Shown one piece after another: positions 28,988 to 38,250 of a stretch of 64,000 bases of DNA (its first letter is position 1; every line of letters begins with the position of its first letter). A model generated the notes under the pieces. It was not told where the DNA came from. It made no database searches and saw nothing but the letters and a program-made list of their open reading frames with translations. Position numbers and translations under genes: made by a program. The stretch spans positions 233,501-297,500 of the forward strand of contig NZ_JBBPBZ010000002.1 of the NCBI RefSeq assembly GCF_038070105.1, in the 5' to 3' direction. This DNA is from Methylocystis sp. IM3 (GTDB lineage: Bacteria > Pseudomonadota > Alphaproteobacteria > Rhizobiales > Beijerinckiaceae).

Positions 28988-29653
28988 TCAGCAGAGGCCC
29001 ACTTCCTGATAACGCTCGAACAGGCCAGGGCAGCGCGACGCAAGCGGATTCTGGAATCTCTTGATCACATTGCCGACCGGACCCGAATAGACTTTCCCGA
29101 TCACATTGTCGCGAAGATAATCGAGACGGAATGTTCGGCAAATTTGCTCGCCGTCGGGAGAGCATACGGAGCAGGTGATCTCCTCGAGAAAAACGCCTTT
29201 CTCCGAGAGCCGGTTCATCACGGAAAAAAAAGATTCGATCAGGGCCAGGTTCGTCTCTGCGCCCCTGAAAGCCGGGTTGACGCAGACCGAGACAAAGTAA
29301 AGGTTGTAAATGCCCGGCTCGGTCAGCTTCATATATGAACTTGCGCTCAGGTCGGTCTCGCTGGCTGCGCCTGATTTCAAAGCTCGGTACAATTCCTCAT
29401 CGACCGCCGCCGTTTGCCAATAGGCTGCAAGATCGCGACCTTCGGAAACGATCGCGCGCCATGTCTCGGGGTGCTGTGAAAAGACAGGCAACCATTGGCG
29501 CAGGCTGCCCATAGCCTGGCAGCTCTGAGAATAAAGGCTGCGATCCAGTTCCCTGATACGTATCAGCAGATCCTGCACATTCCAGTTGAGATGCTTCAAG
29601 TCCCCAAGGCTAATGAAATTCAAATCCGGCCGCCCGCGATACATGATGCTCAA
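28988..29653 (-). CDS. Protein of unknown function, possible acyltransferase-like (GNAT) fold
   Basis: A 221-residue soluble protein I do not recognise. GIYNLYFVSVCVNPAFRGAE looks like a GNAT strand and acetyl-CoA-binding turn, but the diagnostic Q/RxxGxG/A loop is not clear. Cysteines cluster near the C-terminus (CSVC, C-P-G, VGLC at the end). Codon use and base composition are more A+T-rich than in the flanking genes, suggesting recent acquisition. TTG 29653 has GGGAG 7 nt upstream; ATG 29644 is the alternative. It converges with the porin gene with a 14-nt gap. Confidence 0.6.
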   Translation of the reverse strand: MSIMYRGRPDLNFISLGDLKHLNWNVQDLLIRIRELDRSLYSQSCQAMGSLRQWLPVFSQHPETWRAIVSEGRDLAAYWQTAAVDEELYRALKSGAASETDLSASSYMKLTEPGIYNLYFVSVCVNPAFRGAETNLALIESFFSVMNRLSEKGVFLEEITCSVCSPDGEQICRTFRLDYLRDNVIGKVYSGPVGNVIKRFQNPLASRCPGLFERYQEVGLC

Positions 29654-30056
29654 AACTAAACTCCCTCACACGAGACAAAAACAGCCTAATGATGACGCGT
29701 CATATGCGGGCGACGCTTGCCGTGGGTTGTCGCTTAGCAAGGATGGCTTATCGAGGCGAGCGTTTGCTTGATCGAAACGTGTCTGGAGTGTTTCGCTTTG
29801 CCAAGCATGGCTGTGTGATTCCGCTCGATCGCCTAGGCCGGAGACACGGGGTCGACATGTCGGACGGTGAGAAAAACGCGCGATCGGGGAACGGCTTTCG
29901 CGTCTCGTCCTTCCTTTGAGCGTCGGTTCTGGTTCCAGGGTTGCGCTTGAGCGACGCTGGGGTGCTCGACGGCGACATGGAAATTTCAGGAAATTAATTT
30001 ATGAATGAAACTATAAGGCGGCGTTCCCGGTTGAGTCCGAAGAGGAGTGGTTTCAT
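29654..30056. other. Intergenic stretch without a convincing gene
   Basis: About 400 nt, relatively A+T-rich, between two divergent genes of unknown function. It contains two overlapping short open frames (plus 29689-29919, minus 29748-29978) that have no ribosome site, no signal peptide and no recognisable family. It presumably carries promoters for both neighbours, but I cannot define them. Confidence 0.5.
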
Positions 30057-30515
30057 ATGGAGGCGAAGCCGATCTTGCGTCGCATGTCCTTCTTCGCGGC
30101 GGCGCTGGTTTTCATCTCGCTCGCGAATCCGGTTGGCGCTCTTGCTGGCGGCCGCGCGCCGCCGGTTCCTGCAGCGCCTGCGGGCGCCGAGCACGAATTT
30201 CTTTCAAGGGCTACACAGAGACATAAGGAGGCGGAGGCTGCGCTGATCGCCGCACAGACTGCGCTGGAGGAGTTTCGGCAAAGCGAAGGCAGGCTGAGGC
30301 GTGAATCCCTCGCCAGAACGGGCTCATGGATCGAGCCCGCGCCGCTCTGGCGCAAGAAGATGGCGCTCGAGCAGGCTGTCGCTTCAAGGCGCGCCCTCGA
30401 ACGGAAAACCTTTGCGCAGCTTTCCAGGGCAAGGAGCGAAGCGCGCCTCAATTCAGAAAGAGTCTGGTCAAAATCACATGCGCCTTCTTGGTTCTCATCC
30501 TGGTGGCAGTGGTAA
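30057..30515 (+). CDS. Secreted coiled-coil protein of unknown function
   Basis: A 152-residue protein with a signal peptide (MSFFAAALVFISLANPVGALAG at about 10-31), then a Pro/Ala linker and a long helical, charged region (about 45-135) with heptad-like Glu/Ala/Leu/Arg spacing. It ends in an aromatic SWFSSWWQW tail. ATG 30057 has GAGGAG upstream. No family is recognised. It sits among outer-membrane genes, so a periplasmic role is plausible but unproven. Confidence 0.55.
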   Translation: MEAKPILRRMSFFAAALVFISLANPVGALAGGRAPPVPAAPAGAEHEFLSRATQRHKEAEAALIAAQTALEEFRQSEGRLRRESLARTGSWIEPAPLWRKKMALEQAVASRRALERKTFAQLSRARSEARLNSERVWSKSHAPSWFSSWWQW

Positions 30516-30584
30516 AGATTGCGTGATCATGATTTATTGCCTCGCTTGCGCGCGGTGGCCGCGCCGGGAGCTGGAGCTGGCGAT

Positions 30585-30854
30585 TTGAGTGGGAAAGCAA
30601 TTGTTCGCGAGCGGATCGAAAATATCGCCGGGGTCAATCGGACATGGTTCGAGTGGAACGGCGCCGCACACCCCGATGACAAGAAGCTCGTGGTCGAGGT
30701 CGATTTCGACACGGATCCCAATGCGCCTGGCTTTCAAAGGAGCGTCATCGAAGCGATCTGCGAAACCGTAAGCGCCGCCTTTGAGGAAGAAGTCTTGCTG
30801 GGCAGGGAAACGCCTGGCTTCATTTCGGGCGTGAGCATCGTACCCAAGCGATGA
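30585..30854 (+). CDS. Small conserved-looking protein of unknown function
   Basis: An 89-residue soluble protein: basic start, then FEWNGAAHPDDKKLVVEVDFDTDP and an acidic helix (SAAFEEEVLLG). No family recognised. A TTG at 30585 preceded by GGAGCTGG is the likeliest start; the open frame reaches 30519, where the ribosome site is weak. It follows the coiled-coil gene by 69 nt and precedes the two-barrel gene by 99 nt, and may share their transcript. Confidence 0.45.
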   Translation: MSGKAIVRERIENIAGVNRTWFEWNGAAHPDDKKLVVEVDFDTDPNAPGFQRSVIEAICETVSAAFEEEVLLGRETPGFISGVSIVPKR

Positions 30855-30953
30855 ACGACGACGCAGGTCAAACTGCGGCCCAACAGCTTTCGCTTTTTTG
30901 ATCCTCGATGGTTCCGACATTCGCCGCCGCCTGTTGCATCAAGAGCACAAGGT

Positions 30954-33149
30954 ATGAGAATTCGGCCGCGTCCTTATTCTTCGATATTACGTGAACGCGG
31001 AGATCGTATATTTTCGTGCAGCCTCTGGTCTCATTTTGGCCGAACGACCTTGTATCAATTGCCGCTCCGGAAAGGCTTGGTCGTCTTTGCGCTCATGGCG
31101 CCTGGTTCCTCGGTCGCCTCAGACAGTGCGTCCTTCAGATATAACTGGGCGGGACTGTATCTGGGCGCAAATCTGGGCGCCGCTTTCCCGCTTCATCCAG
31201 GCGAGCATTTGCAGGCGCTCAGCGGTTTCGGATCGCCCATCTATGATCTCTATCCGGCAAGCGCGACGCGTCCCGGCGCTACAGCAGGAATCAGCGCCGG
31301 CTTCAACTGGCAAAAAGGCCACTGGGTCTGGGGATTGGAGACGGAGCTCGATCTTCTCGACGGGCGCCATGGGCCGAACGGCGTCTTTCCAGCCTCTCCC
31401 GTTTATACGGGGCTGCCCATCTTTACGCTCAGCACGAACGCCAGTTCGAATTACTTCGCGAGCTTCCGGGGACGGGTCGGCGTCGCTTACGATCGCGCCT
31501 TTGTTTACCTGACAGGGGGCGTCGCAAGCGGCGGCGCGCGCGGACCGGCTTTCCTGTCATTTGGAGGGGGAGCCGATTTTTCCGCGTCGTGGTCGCAATC
31601 GTCGCGGATGAAATTCGTGGCGGGAATCGGTTTTGAATACGCCTTCGCGGCAAATTGGTCGACGCGCGCGGAATATCTGTTTTTGAGCCAGTCGATGAAT
31701 ACGCAAATATTCGACAACGGCGCCGGCTTTGACTATGCGTCTCGCCTTCGCAACGAAAATCATGTTTTTCGGATGGGTTTTAATTTTCATTTCGGAGACG
31801 AGAACCGCATACCGGGATCGATCGAATATGGAAGGCAAAGCGACCGCGACAGTGAAGACAAGGCGGGCCGGGAGGAGCAATATAGCGTTCATGGCCAGAG
31901 TACGACTGTTGCGCAGGCCTACCCCAAGTTTCGCGCCTTCTATGACGGCCCGTTGAGCCTGCCTTCGAAGGGACTTGGCGACGTGCTCACGACCAACAGC
32001 CTTTTCCTTGGCGTTCGTCTCTGGGAAGGCGGCGCGGCCTATGTCAATCCGGAGGCGGACCTCGGCTATGGGCTGGCCAATTCCGTCGGGGTCGCGTCCT
32101 ATGTCGACGGCGTCGCGCAGAAGCTGGGCCGCGCTGCTCCCTACATGCGCTTCGAGCGTTATTTCCTGCGACAGATCATCGGCCTCGACTCGGGCGGAGA
32201 CCTCTACCACGATCCAGACGAGGGCTCGCGCAGCGAGGTGCTGGAGTCGGTCCAAAACCAGGTTTCGGGCAAGGTCGATAGAGACCGGATCATTGTGACG
32301 CTTGGCAAATTCGCCGTTGGAGACGTTTTCGACGATAACGTCTACGCTCACGACCCCACGACAGGCTTCCTGAATTTCGCTTTCAACAATATGGGCGCCT
32401 TTGATTATGCGGCCGACTCTTGGGGTTATACATATGGATTGGCCGCCGAGTGGAAGCAGAGCTGGTGGACAGCCCGCGCGGGAGCCTTCCAGCTGTCGAC
32501 CGTGCCGAACGGCCCGATCATCGAACCCGAGTTGTTCCGCCAATATATGGCGGTGACCGAGTTTGAAGCGCGATACGAGTTGTTTGGCCATCCGGGCGCC
32601 GTCAAGTTCCTCCTCTATGGCGACAACGGACGATTTGCGCGGCTTCAGGATGTTGTCGGTCTTGCATATGCGACCGGTGACTTTCCTCCAGACGCCGCGT
32701 CGCTTCGCCGTCGTCACTTCAAGACGGGCGGGGGGATAAACATCAAGCAGGAAATCGCCGATGGCGTGGGCTTCTTCGCCCGCGCAAGCGCCGCCGACGG
32801 GCGATATGAGACGATTGAATACACTGACGTCGATCGGCAAATTTCCGCTGGCTTTGTCCTCGACGGGAAACTCTGGGGGAGGGAGGACGACGAGATCGGC
32901 GTTGCCGGCGCGCTCAGCGGCCTGTCGGGGAGCCATGTGCAATATTTTGCTCTCGGGGGGACCGGAATTTACGTCGGAGACGGCGCCCTCGCATATTCAG
33001 GGGAGAAAATTCTTGAAAATTATTACAAGCTGAGCTTCGGCAAGAACCTCGATGCGACCCTGGACTATCAGCTGGTGATCAACCCTGCGTTCAACAGCTC
33101 GCGTGGCCCGGTGAATGTCTTCGGATTGCGTTTGCGCGCGGCGTTCTGA
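30954..33149 (+). CDS. Outer-membrane protein: Omp25-like barrel fused to an OprB-type porin
   Basis: A 731-residue protein with two barrel-like halves. After a hydrophobic export segment (LPLRKGLVVFALMAPGSSVAS, about 36-56), residues 60-300 match the Omp25/OmpA-type eight-stranded barrel (YNWAGLYLGANLGAAF at the start, HVFRMGFNFHFG at the end). A short polar linker (RQSDRDSEDKAGREEQ) leads to residues 330-731, which match OprB porins (FRAFYDGPLSLPSKGLG, ending NVFGLRLRAAF). The first 35 residues are atypical for a signal peptide, so a TTG at 31050 or 31059 may be the true start. Composition is more A+T-rich than the core genes. Confidence 0.75.
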   Translation: MRIRPRPYSSILRERGDRIFSCSLWSHFGRTTLYQLPLRKGLVVFALMAPGSSVASDSASFRYNWAGLYLGANLGAAFPLHPGEHLQALSGFGSPIYDLYPASATRPGATAGISAGFNWQKGHWVWGLETELDLLDGRHGPNGVFPASPVYTGLPIFTLSTNASSNYFASFRGRVGVAYDRAFVYLTGGVASGGARGPAFLSFGGGADFSASWSQSSRMKFVAGIGFEYAFAANWSTRAEYLFLSQSMNTQIFDNGAGFDYASRLRNENHVFRMGFNFHFGDENRIPGSIEYGRQSDRDSEDKAGREEQYSVHGQSTTVAQAYPKFRAFYDGPLSLPSKGLGDVLTTNSLFLGVRLWEGGAAYVNPEADLGYGLANSVGVASYVDGVAQKLGRAAPYMRFERYFLRQIIGLDSGGDLYHDPDEGSRSEVLESVQNQVSGKVDRDRIIVTLGKFAVGDVFDDNVYAHDPTTGFLNFAFNNMGAFDYAADSWGYTYGLAAEWKQSWWTARAGAFQLSTVPNGPIIEPELFRQYMAVTEFEARYELFGHPGAVKFLLYGDNGRFARLQDVVGLAYATGDFPPDAASLRRRHFKTGGGINIKQEIADGVGFFARASAADGRYETIEYTDVDRQISAGFVLDGKLWGREDDEIGVAGALSGLSGSHVQYFALGGTGIYVGDGALAYSGEKILENYYKLSFGKNLDATLDYQLVINPAFNSSRGPVNVFGLRLRAAF

Positions 33150-33171
33150 CCGATCCTGCCGGGTCACGCCG

Positions 33172-33489
33172 TCATTCGCAGGCGACCGTGATTTCATATG
33201 GATTGTCGGTATCCACCACCGTAACTTTGAGATCGACGAGGGCCTGAACCTGGGGGGCTCGGCCTGCGGGATGAACGAGCCTGTATCTTCCGCCGCAAAT
33301 CGCCTCCGCGCGACTTAGGCAGGACGCTGTCGCGCGCGGGCAGGAAATTCGATAGGCGGCGCGGCTTTCTTTCATGGAGACAGGAACGGCGACGGTATCG
33401 GTCGACGGATCCGGGCCGGGGACACTCAAAGCGTTGCAGGAAAGAAACGATAAACCGAACAATGTCGCTATGCCGGTAGAAAAGCACAT
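33172..33489 (-). CDS. Small secreted cysteine-containing protein
   Basis: A 105-residue protein with an N-terminal signal peptide (CFSTGIATLFGLSFLSCNALS), in which LSFLSC could be a weak lipobox. The mature part has two more cysteine pairs and ends VVDTDNPYEITVACE. No family recognised. ATG 33489 has AAGGGA upstream. It begins 24 nt after the RND pump gene ends, on the same strand, so it is probably the last gene of that operon and may be an accessory of the pump. Confidence 0.6.
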   Translation of the reverse strand: MCFSTGIATLFGLSFLSCNALSVPGPDPSTDTVAVPVSMKESRAAYRISCPRATASCLSRAEAICGGRYRLVHPAGRAPQVQALVDLKVTVVDTDNPYEITVACE

Positions 33490-33512
33490 GGCGTGATTCC
33501 CTTTCAGGCTCC

Positions 33513-36500
33513 TCAGCGGAGTTCCGACTCGCCTTTGGTTTCCAGATCCTGCTTCTTTTCCTGGTTGGCTCTCGTGATCGGCACGAGAAACATCTGACGA
33601 AGCGCCGGCGCAACGAGAAGGATCATGATGGGCCCAAACAGCATCCCGCCAACGACCACTGTCGCCAATGGCCGCTGCACCTGTGATCCGACGCCGTGGG
33701 AAATCGCAGCCGGAAAAAGGCCGACGCCGGCCGATAGCGCCGTCATGAGCATCGGCCGCATTCTCTGCTCGGCGCCATAGAAAACCGCCTCGCCAAATCC
33801 CATGCCCTGAACCATCAGCTCGCGGATATAGGTGATGTTCAAGATGCCGTCCATCACAGCGACGCCGAACAGCGAGATGAAGCCGATCGCGGCTGATACG
33901 CTGAAATTCAGCCCTGAAACATAGAGAGCGATCACGCCTCCGCCCATGGCGAAAGGAATGCCGCCGAATGCGAGGAGACTTTCGCGCATGGAGTTGAACA
34001 AGCCATACAGGAGCAGTAAAACGAGCGCGAGCGTCACAGGGATGACGACCATCAGCCGTTTCTTGGCTTCCTGGAGATTTTCGAATTCTCCCGCCCAGAG
34101 GATCTGATAGCCGGTCGGAAGCTTGATCGCTTTAGCGACCCGCGCCTGGGCCTCGGCGACCGTGCTGCCGAGATCTCGCCCGCGTATGCTGAATTTGATG
34201 GGGACGTAGCGTTGACCGCGTTCCCGGTAAACGAATGACGCGCCGGTATCCAGGGAGATGTCCGCAAGCTCTTTCAGCGGCACATACGTATTGACCCCAT
34301 TCCCGTTAGCGTAGCCCACCCTGACATTGCCAACGGCGTCAATCGATTTCCGATATTGCGGAGCGAGACGGACGAGAACGGGAAACTGGCGATCCGCTTC
34401 GAGAACGGTCGTGGCGACAGTTCCGCCCATCGCCGATTGAACGACGGCGTTCACGTCGCCAATCGTCAGCCCATATCGCGCCGCCTTCGCGCGATCCACC
34501 TTGACGTTGAGATTTGGCTGGCCGATGACATGGAACATGCCGAGGTCCTCCACCCCGGGAACATCGCTCACCACCTTCAATGTCCGCTCGGCCAGATCTT
34601 CCAGCACCTCGAGGTCGGGACCGACGATCTTGATCGAATTCGCGCCTTTGACGCCCGAAAGGGCTTCCTGGATATTGTCCTGGATATATTGAGAGAAGTT
34701 GAAATTGACGCCCGGAAGCTCTTGCCCGAATTCCTTCTCGATCTCTTCGGTGAGCCGTTCCTTGGTCAGACCTTCGGGCCACTGATCAAACGGCTTCAAA
34801 GGCGCGAACAGTTCGACATTGGAAAAGGGCGACGCATCCGAGCCGTTGTCGGGACGTCCGTGCTGCGAGACGACGGTAATGACCTCGGGGTGGCGTAGCA
34901 GGATCGCGCGCATCTTCCGCGCCGCAGAGGTGCCCGCATCCAGAGAGACCGTTGGCGGCAAGGAGGCCCTGATCCAGAGATTTCCTTCTTCCAGCGTCGG
35001 CAGGAATTCGCTGCCCAACCTTGTCGCCACGAGGAACGAGAGAAACAGGAAGGCTGCGCCCGCGGCGATGGTCTTCTTTGCGTTATCGAGTGAGAATTTC
35101 AGGGCGGGCGTATAGATCGACCTCAGCCGCTGGACCAGCCAGGTCTCGACTTCCTTGGCGTTTTCAGGAAGCACGATGGATGCGAGAACCGGCGTCACCG
35201 TGAATGTCGCGAGAAGAGCGCCCGCGAGGGCGTAAGCATAGGTCCGGGCCATGGGACCGAAGATTTGCCCCTCGACGCCCGTCATCGTGAACAGGGGAAG
35301 AAAAGCGACAATCGTAATCGTCGCGGTGAAGAACACGGCCTTGTCGACCTGTAGCGCGCTGACGAAGATCAATCGAAGGCGATCGGTCCACAGTTGCGAC
35401 GAGCCGGCGGTCTCTGTCGCCGCGGTGGGGTCGGGTCCCCAGAATCCTTCCGCCAGGAGCTGGAGGAGCTGAAGCCGCTTGTCCCGGGTGGCCTGAAAAT
35501 TACGGAAAATATTTTCGACCATGATGACGGCCGAGTCGACGATGATGCCGAAATCCACCGCGCCGACGGAGAGGAGATTGGCGTCCTCCCCCTGCAGGAC
35601 GAGGACGATGATCGCGAAGAAAAGCGCAAAGGGGATATTCACGGCGACTGTCAGGGCGCTTCTCAGGTCTCCAAGGAAAATCCACTGAATGAGAAACACC
35701 AGGATCATGCCGAAATAGAGATTGTGCAGAACGGTGTGAGTCGTGACGTCGACAAGCGCGCCACGATCATAATAGGGATCGATGTAAACGCCCGAAGGCA
35801 GGGACCCGTCGCTATTGATCCGGTCGATCTCTTCCTTGACCTTGGGAAGCATGTCGTTGGTATGCTGCGTGCGACCCATGAGGATAATGGCCGCTGCGAT
35901 GTCATCTTGAAAATCGCGACCGGCGATGCCCAGCCTCGGCACGAATCCGACCGTGACCCTGGCGATGTCCCGCACTCTTACGGGCACGCCATTCGACTGG
36001 CCAAGAACGATATTTTCTATGTCTTCGGTTCGATAGCCGGCTGTAAGGTCCGCGCCGCCTCCGTCGTTGATCAGGCCGACGCCCCTGATATTGACGGATT
36101 GCTGTCCGACTTCAATTTCACGGCCGCCCACATTGATGTTGGAGTTGCCGATCGCCGAAATGACCTGCGGGATCGTGACGTTGTGGGCTTCGAGTTTGGG
36201 AAGCTCGACTTCGACGGAGAACTGCTTCGTCGTCCCTCCCCATGAGGTGACCTGAACTATTCCGGGGACGGTCAGCAGGCGTCTCGCGACAATCCAGTCC
36301 TGGACCGTGCGCGTGTTCGTCAAGCCGAAATTTGGCGGCGCCTTGACCTGGTAGCGGTAGATCTCGCCCGTGAGACTCGATTGCTGTATCTGCGGCGTGA
36401 CGTTGTTTGGAAGATTGACGTTCTGCTGGAGATTGAGCGCGACCTGCGTTCGCGCGAAATAATAATCCGTGCCGTATTTGAACGTGACGCGGATGAAACT

Positions 36501-36770
36501 GAGCCCGTAGAAGGAGGTCGAGCGGATGTTGGTGACGCCGGGGGTCGAGTACAGCCCGATCTCGATTGGGATCGTATAGTATTTTTCCATCTCTTCGGCG
36601 GAAAGACCGGGCGACTGCGCGGAGATTTCGACGATGACGGGAGCCGGGTTCGGATAGGCTTCGATGTTCAATCTGGAGAATGCGACCAGGCCCGCAATTG
36701 CGAAGGTGATGACGCCGATCACAACGATGGCGCGGCGCGTCAGGCCGAATTCGAGAATGGATTTGAGCAA
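33513..36770 (-). CDS. CzcA/CusA-type (HME) RND efflux transporter
   Basis: A 1085-residue inner-membrane RND pump. LTRRAIVVIGVITFAIAGLVAFSRLNIEAYPNP starts the fold, and DFGIIVDSAVIMVEN in TM4 carries the Asp-Asp-Glu proton-relay pattern of heavy-metal efflux (HME) pumps. Twelve membrane helices and two large periplasmic loops fit. The ion is not readable: no clear CusA methionine pathway was checked residue by residue. TTG 36770 is preferred (GGAG 7 nt upstream, 19 nt after the adaptor stop); ATG 36845 would overlap the adaptor by 56 nt. Confidence 0.9.
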   Translation of the reverse strand: MLKSILEFGLTRRAIVVIGVITFAIAGLVAFSRLNIEAYPNPAPVIVEISAQSPGLSAEEMEKYYTIPIEIGLYSTPGVTNIRSTSFYGLSFIRVTFKYGTDYYFARTQVALNLQQNVNLPNNVTPQIQQSSLTGEIYRYQVKAPPNFGLTNTRTVQDWIVARRLLTVPGIVQVTSWGGTTKQFSVEVELPKLEAHNVTIPQVISAIGNSNINVGGREIEVGQQSVNIRGVGLINDGGGADLTAGYRTEDIENIVLGQSNGVPVRVRDIARVTVGFVPRLGIAGRDFQDDIAAAIILMGRTQHTNDMLPKVKEEIDRINSDGSLPSGVYIDPYYDRGALVDVTTHTVLHNLYFGMILVFLIQWIFLGDLRSALTVAVNIPFALFFAIIVLVLQGEDANLLSVGAVDFGIIVDSAVIMVENIFRNFQATRDKRLQLLQLLAEGFWGPDPTAATETAGSSQLWTDRLRLIFVSALQVDKAVFFTATITIVAFLPLFTMTGVEGQIFGPMARTYAYALAGALLATFTVTPVLASIVLPENAKEVETWLVQRLRSIYTPALKFSLDNAKKTIAAGAAFLFLSFLVATRLGSEFLPTLEEGNLWIRASLPPTVSLDAGTSAARKMRAILLRHPEVITVVSQHGRPDNGSDASPFSNVELFAPLKPFDQWPEGLTKERLTEEIEKEFGQELPGVNFNFSQYIQDNIQEALSGVKGANSIKIVGPDLEVLEDLAERTLKVVSDVPGVEDLGMFHVIGQPNLNVKVDRAKAARYGLTIGDVNAVVQSAMGGTVATTVLEADRQFPVLVRLAPQYRKSIDAVGNVRVGYANGNGVNTYVPLKELADISLDTGASFVYRERGQRYVPIKFSIRGRDLGSTVAEAQARVAKAIKLPTGYQILWAGEFENLQEAKKRLMVVIPVTLALVLLLLYGLFNSMRESLLAFGGIPFAMGGGVIALYVSGLNFSVSAAIGFISLFGVAVMDGILNITYIRELMVQGMGFGEAVFYGAEQRMRPMLMTALSAGVGLFPAAISHGVGSQVQRPLATVVVGGMLFGPIMILLVAPALRQMFLVPITRANQEKKQDLETKGESELR

Positions 36771-36789
36771 TCGTGTTCTCCGCGGGGAC

Positions 36790-38031
36790 CTAATGCGACA
36801 TTTCGACCGCAGCCTGATTGCTGAGGAACACGGCTCCTTCGCCAACGACTGTTTCGCCGGCGTCCAGACCCGAAATAATCTGCACGAAATCTCCCTGTCT
36901 CTGTCCGGTCACGACAATCCGTCGGGTGAAGCGTCGGAAGTTCTCAGTCACCCAGCAGATCATCGAGCCGTCGCCCTCCCGCACGACGGCGGCCTGCGGG
37001 AGGGCGAGCGCGCGAATGGGATCTCCGATGCGAATGACGAAATTCGCAAACATGCCAGCCCGCAACAGATGCTCGGGGTCCGCGATCTCGCTTCTGACAA
37101 AGAGGCGCCGCGTGATCGGATCGACCGAGGGGCCGAGCACCGTGATCTTGCCGTCAAAGGAACGGCCCGGATAGGCTGAGATATTTGCTTTCACCTCCTG
37201 GCCGACGTGGAGCGCGGCGGCGTCGCTTTCAACCGCATTTGCAACCATCCACATGGTCGATGTGTCTGCGACGACGAAGGGCGCAGGCGCGACCCCCGGC
37301 TGAACAAGTTGACCGGGAACCGCCGCCCGGGCGGTTACCGTGCCGGTCAGCGGGCTTTTCACGACGAGCCGCGGATCGGCGAGGCGGTCGGCGACAATCT
37401 TGTCGATCTCCTCTGAGCTTTTGCCAAAAATCCTCACGGCGTCCCGCGCGGCTTTCAAAGCCCCTTCAGCCGCCTGCTGATCCGCTGTCGTCTGATCGAC
37501 CTGCTGCTGCGAAATTCCGCCGATCTTCAACAGGGATTTCGTGCGGTTGAGGGTGCGGCTCTGCAACAGCAGCGCGCCCGCGGCCGAGATGAGGTTGGAT
37601 TCCGCGGTCAGGAGATCCGGGCTGTCGATGGTGAACAGCACCTGATCTTTCTCGACGGCATCGCCCACATTGAGGAGAGCGCTGATGATGCGTCCCTGAT
37701 AGGGCGTGAAAACGGAGACAAGACGATTTTGATTGAAGTCGATGGCGCCGACGGCCTGTTTTTCCTGGCTGAATTCCCGGAAAACCGCCTTCTCCGCTTT
37801 CAGCGCCGCGGCCTGGGATTCCGTCAGCTCGATCTGAATGGGTCCACTGGTGAGATCCTGGCCGCGCGAATGGTTGTCTCGCGGTGGGATCGCCGCCGGT
37901 TTGTGAAAGAGAAAAATAGCGGCCGCAGCCGCCGCGATGAGCCCGGCGAGCAGCGCGAACAGCCGCTTCCTCTCCGGAAGTGCGGAAAAACGGTGGAAAG
38001 CCATTCGGACCAGGTCGTTGTGGGGTTTCAT
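36790..38031 (-). CDS. RND efflux periplasmic adaptor subunit (CzcB/CusB-like)
   Basis: A 413-residue membrane-fusion protein. It has one N-terminal membrane anchor (about 23-43), then the lipoyl/barrel-sandwich halves (FTPYQGRIISALLNVGDAVEKDQVLFTI and VKSPLTGTVTARAAVPGQLVQPG) flanking an alpha-hairpin, followed by beta-barrel and membrane-proximal domains (NFVIRIGDPIRALALPQAAVV). It bridges the RND pump to the outer-membrane channel. It is first in the minus-strand operon, divergent from the channel gene across 219 nt, which must hold both promoters. Confidence 0.9.
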   Translation of the reverse strand: MKPHNDLVRMAFHRFSALPERKRLFALLAGLIAAAAAAIFLFHKPAAIPPRDNHSRGQDLTSGPIQIELTESQAAALKAEKAVFREFSQEKQAVGAIDFNQNRLVSVFTPYQGRIISALLNVGDAVEKDQVLFTIDSPDLLTAESNLISAAGALLLQSRTLNRTKSLLKIGGISQQQVDQTTADQQAAEGALKAARDAVRIFGKSSEEIDKIVADRLADPRLVVKSPLTGTVTARAAVPGQLVQPGVAPAPFVVADTSTMWMVANAVESDAAALHVGQEVKANISAYPGRSFDGKITVLGPSVDPITRRLFVRSEIADPEHLLRAGMFANFVIRIGDPIRALALPQAAVVREGDGSMICWVTENFRRFTRRIVVTGQRQGDFVQIISGLDAGETVVGEGAVFLSNQAAVEMSH

Positions 38032-38250
38032 CCGCTCGATAAGCGGGTTCTTATCGCCCTCTCATCTTTTGCTGTCCAGCCCGACTTTCCAAACGTAACA
38101 GTAGCGAAACATTCGAGAAAAGCTTGTGAAAAGCGCCAGAGGATATTTGACGGACACCTGCGCCCCGACAAAGTTTAGTCGCAAATCGCTGTGTAGCACT
38201 CGGGTAAATCAGGACTTTGCAGTTTAAAATGGGAAAGCGAACCTCGCTCG

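Noticed and set aside
29886..29912. EcfG promoter in the 29654-30056 gap
   Set aside because: GGAAC is present but the -10 position reads CCTT rather than CGTT, and the spacing points to no gene start.
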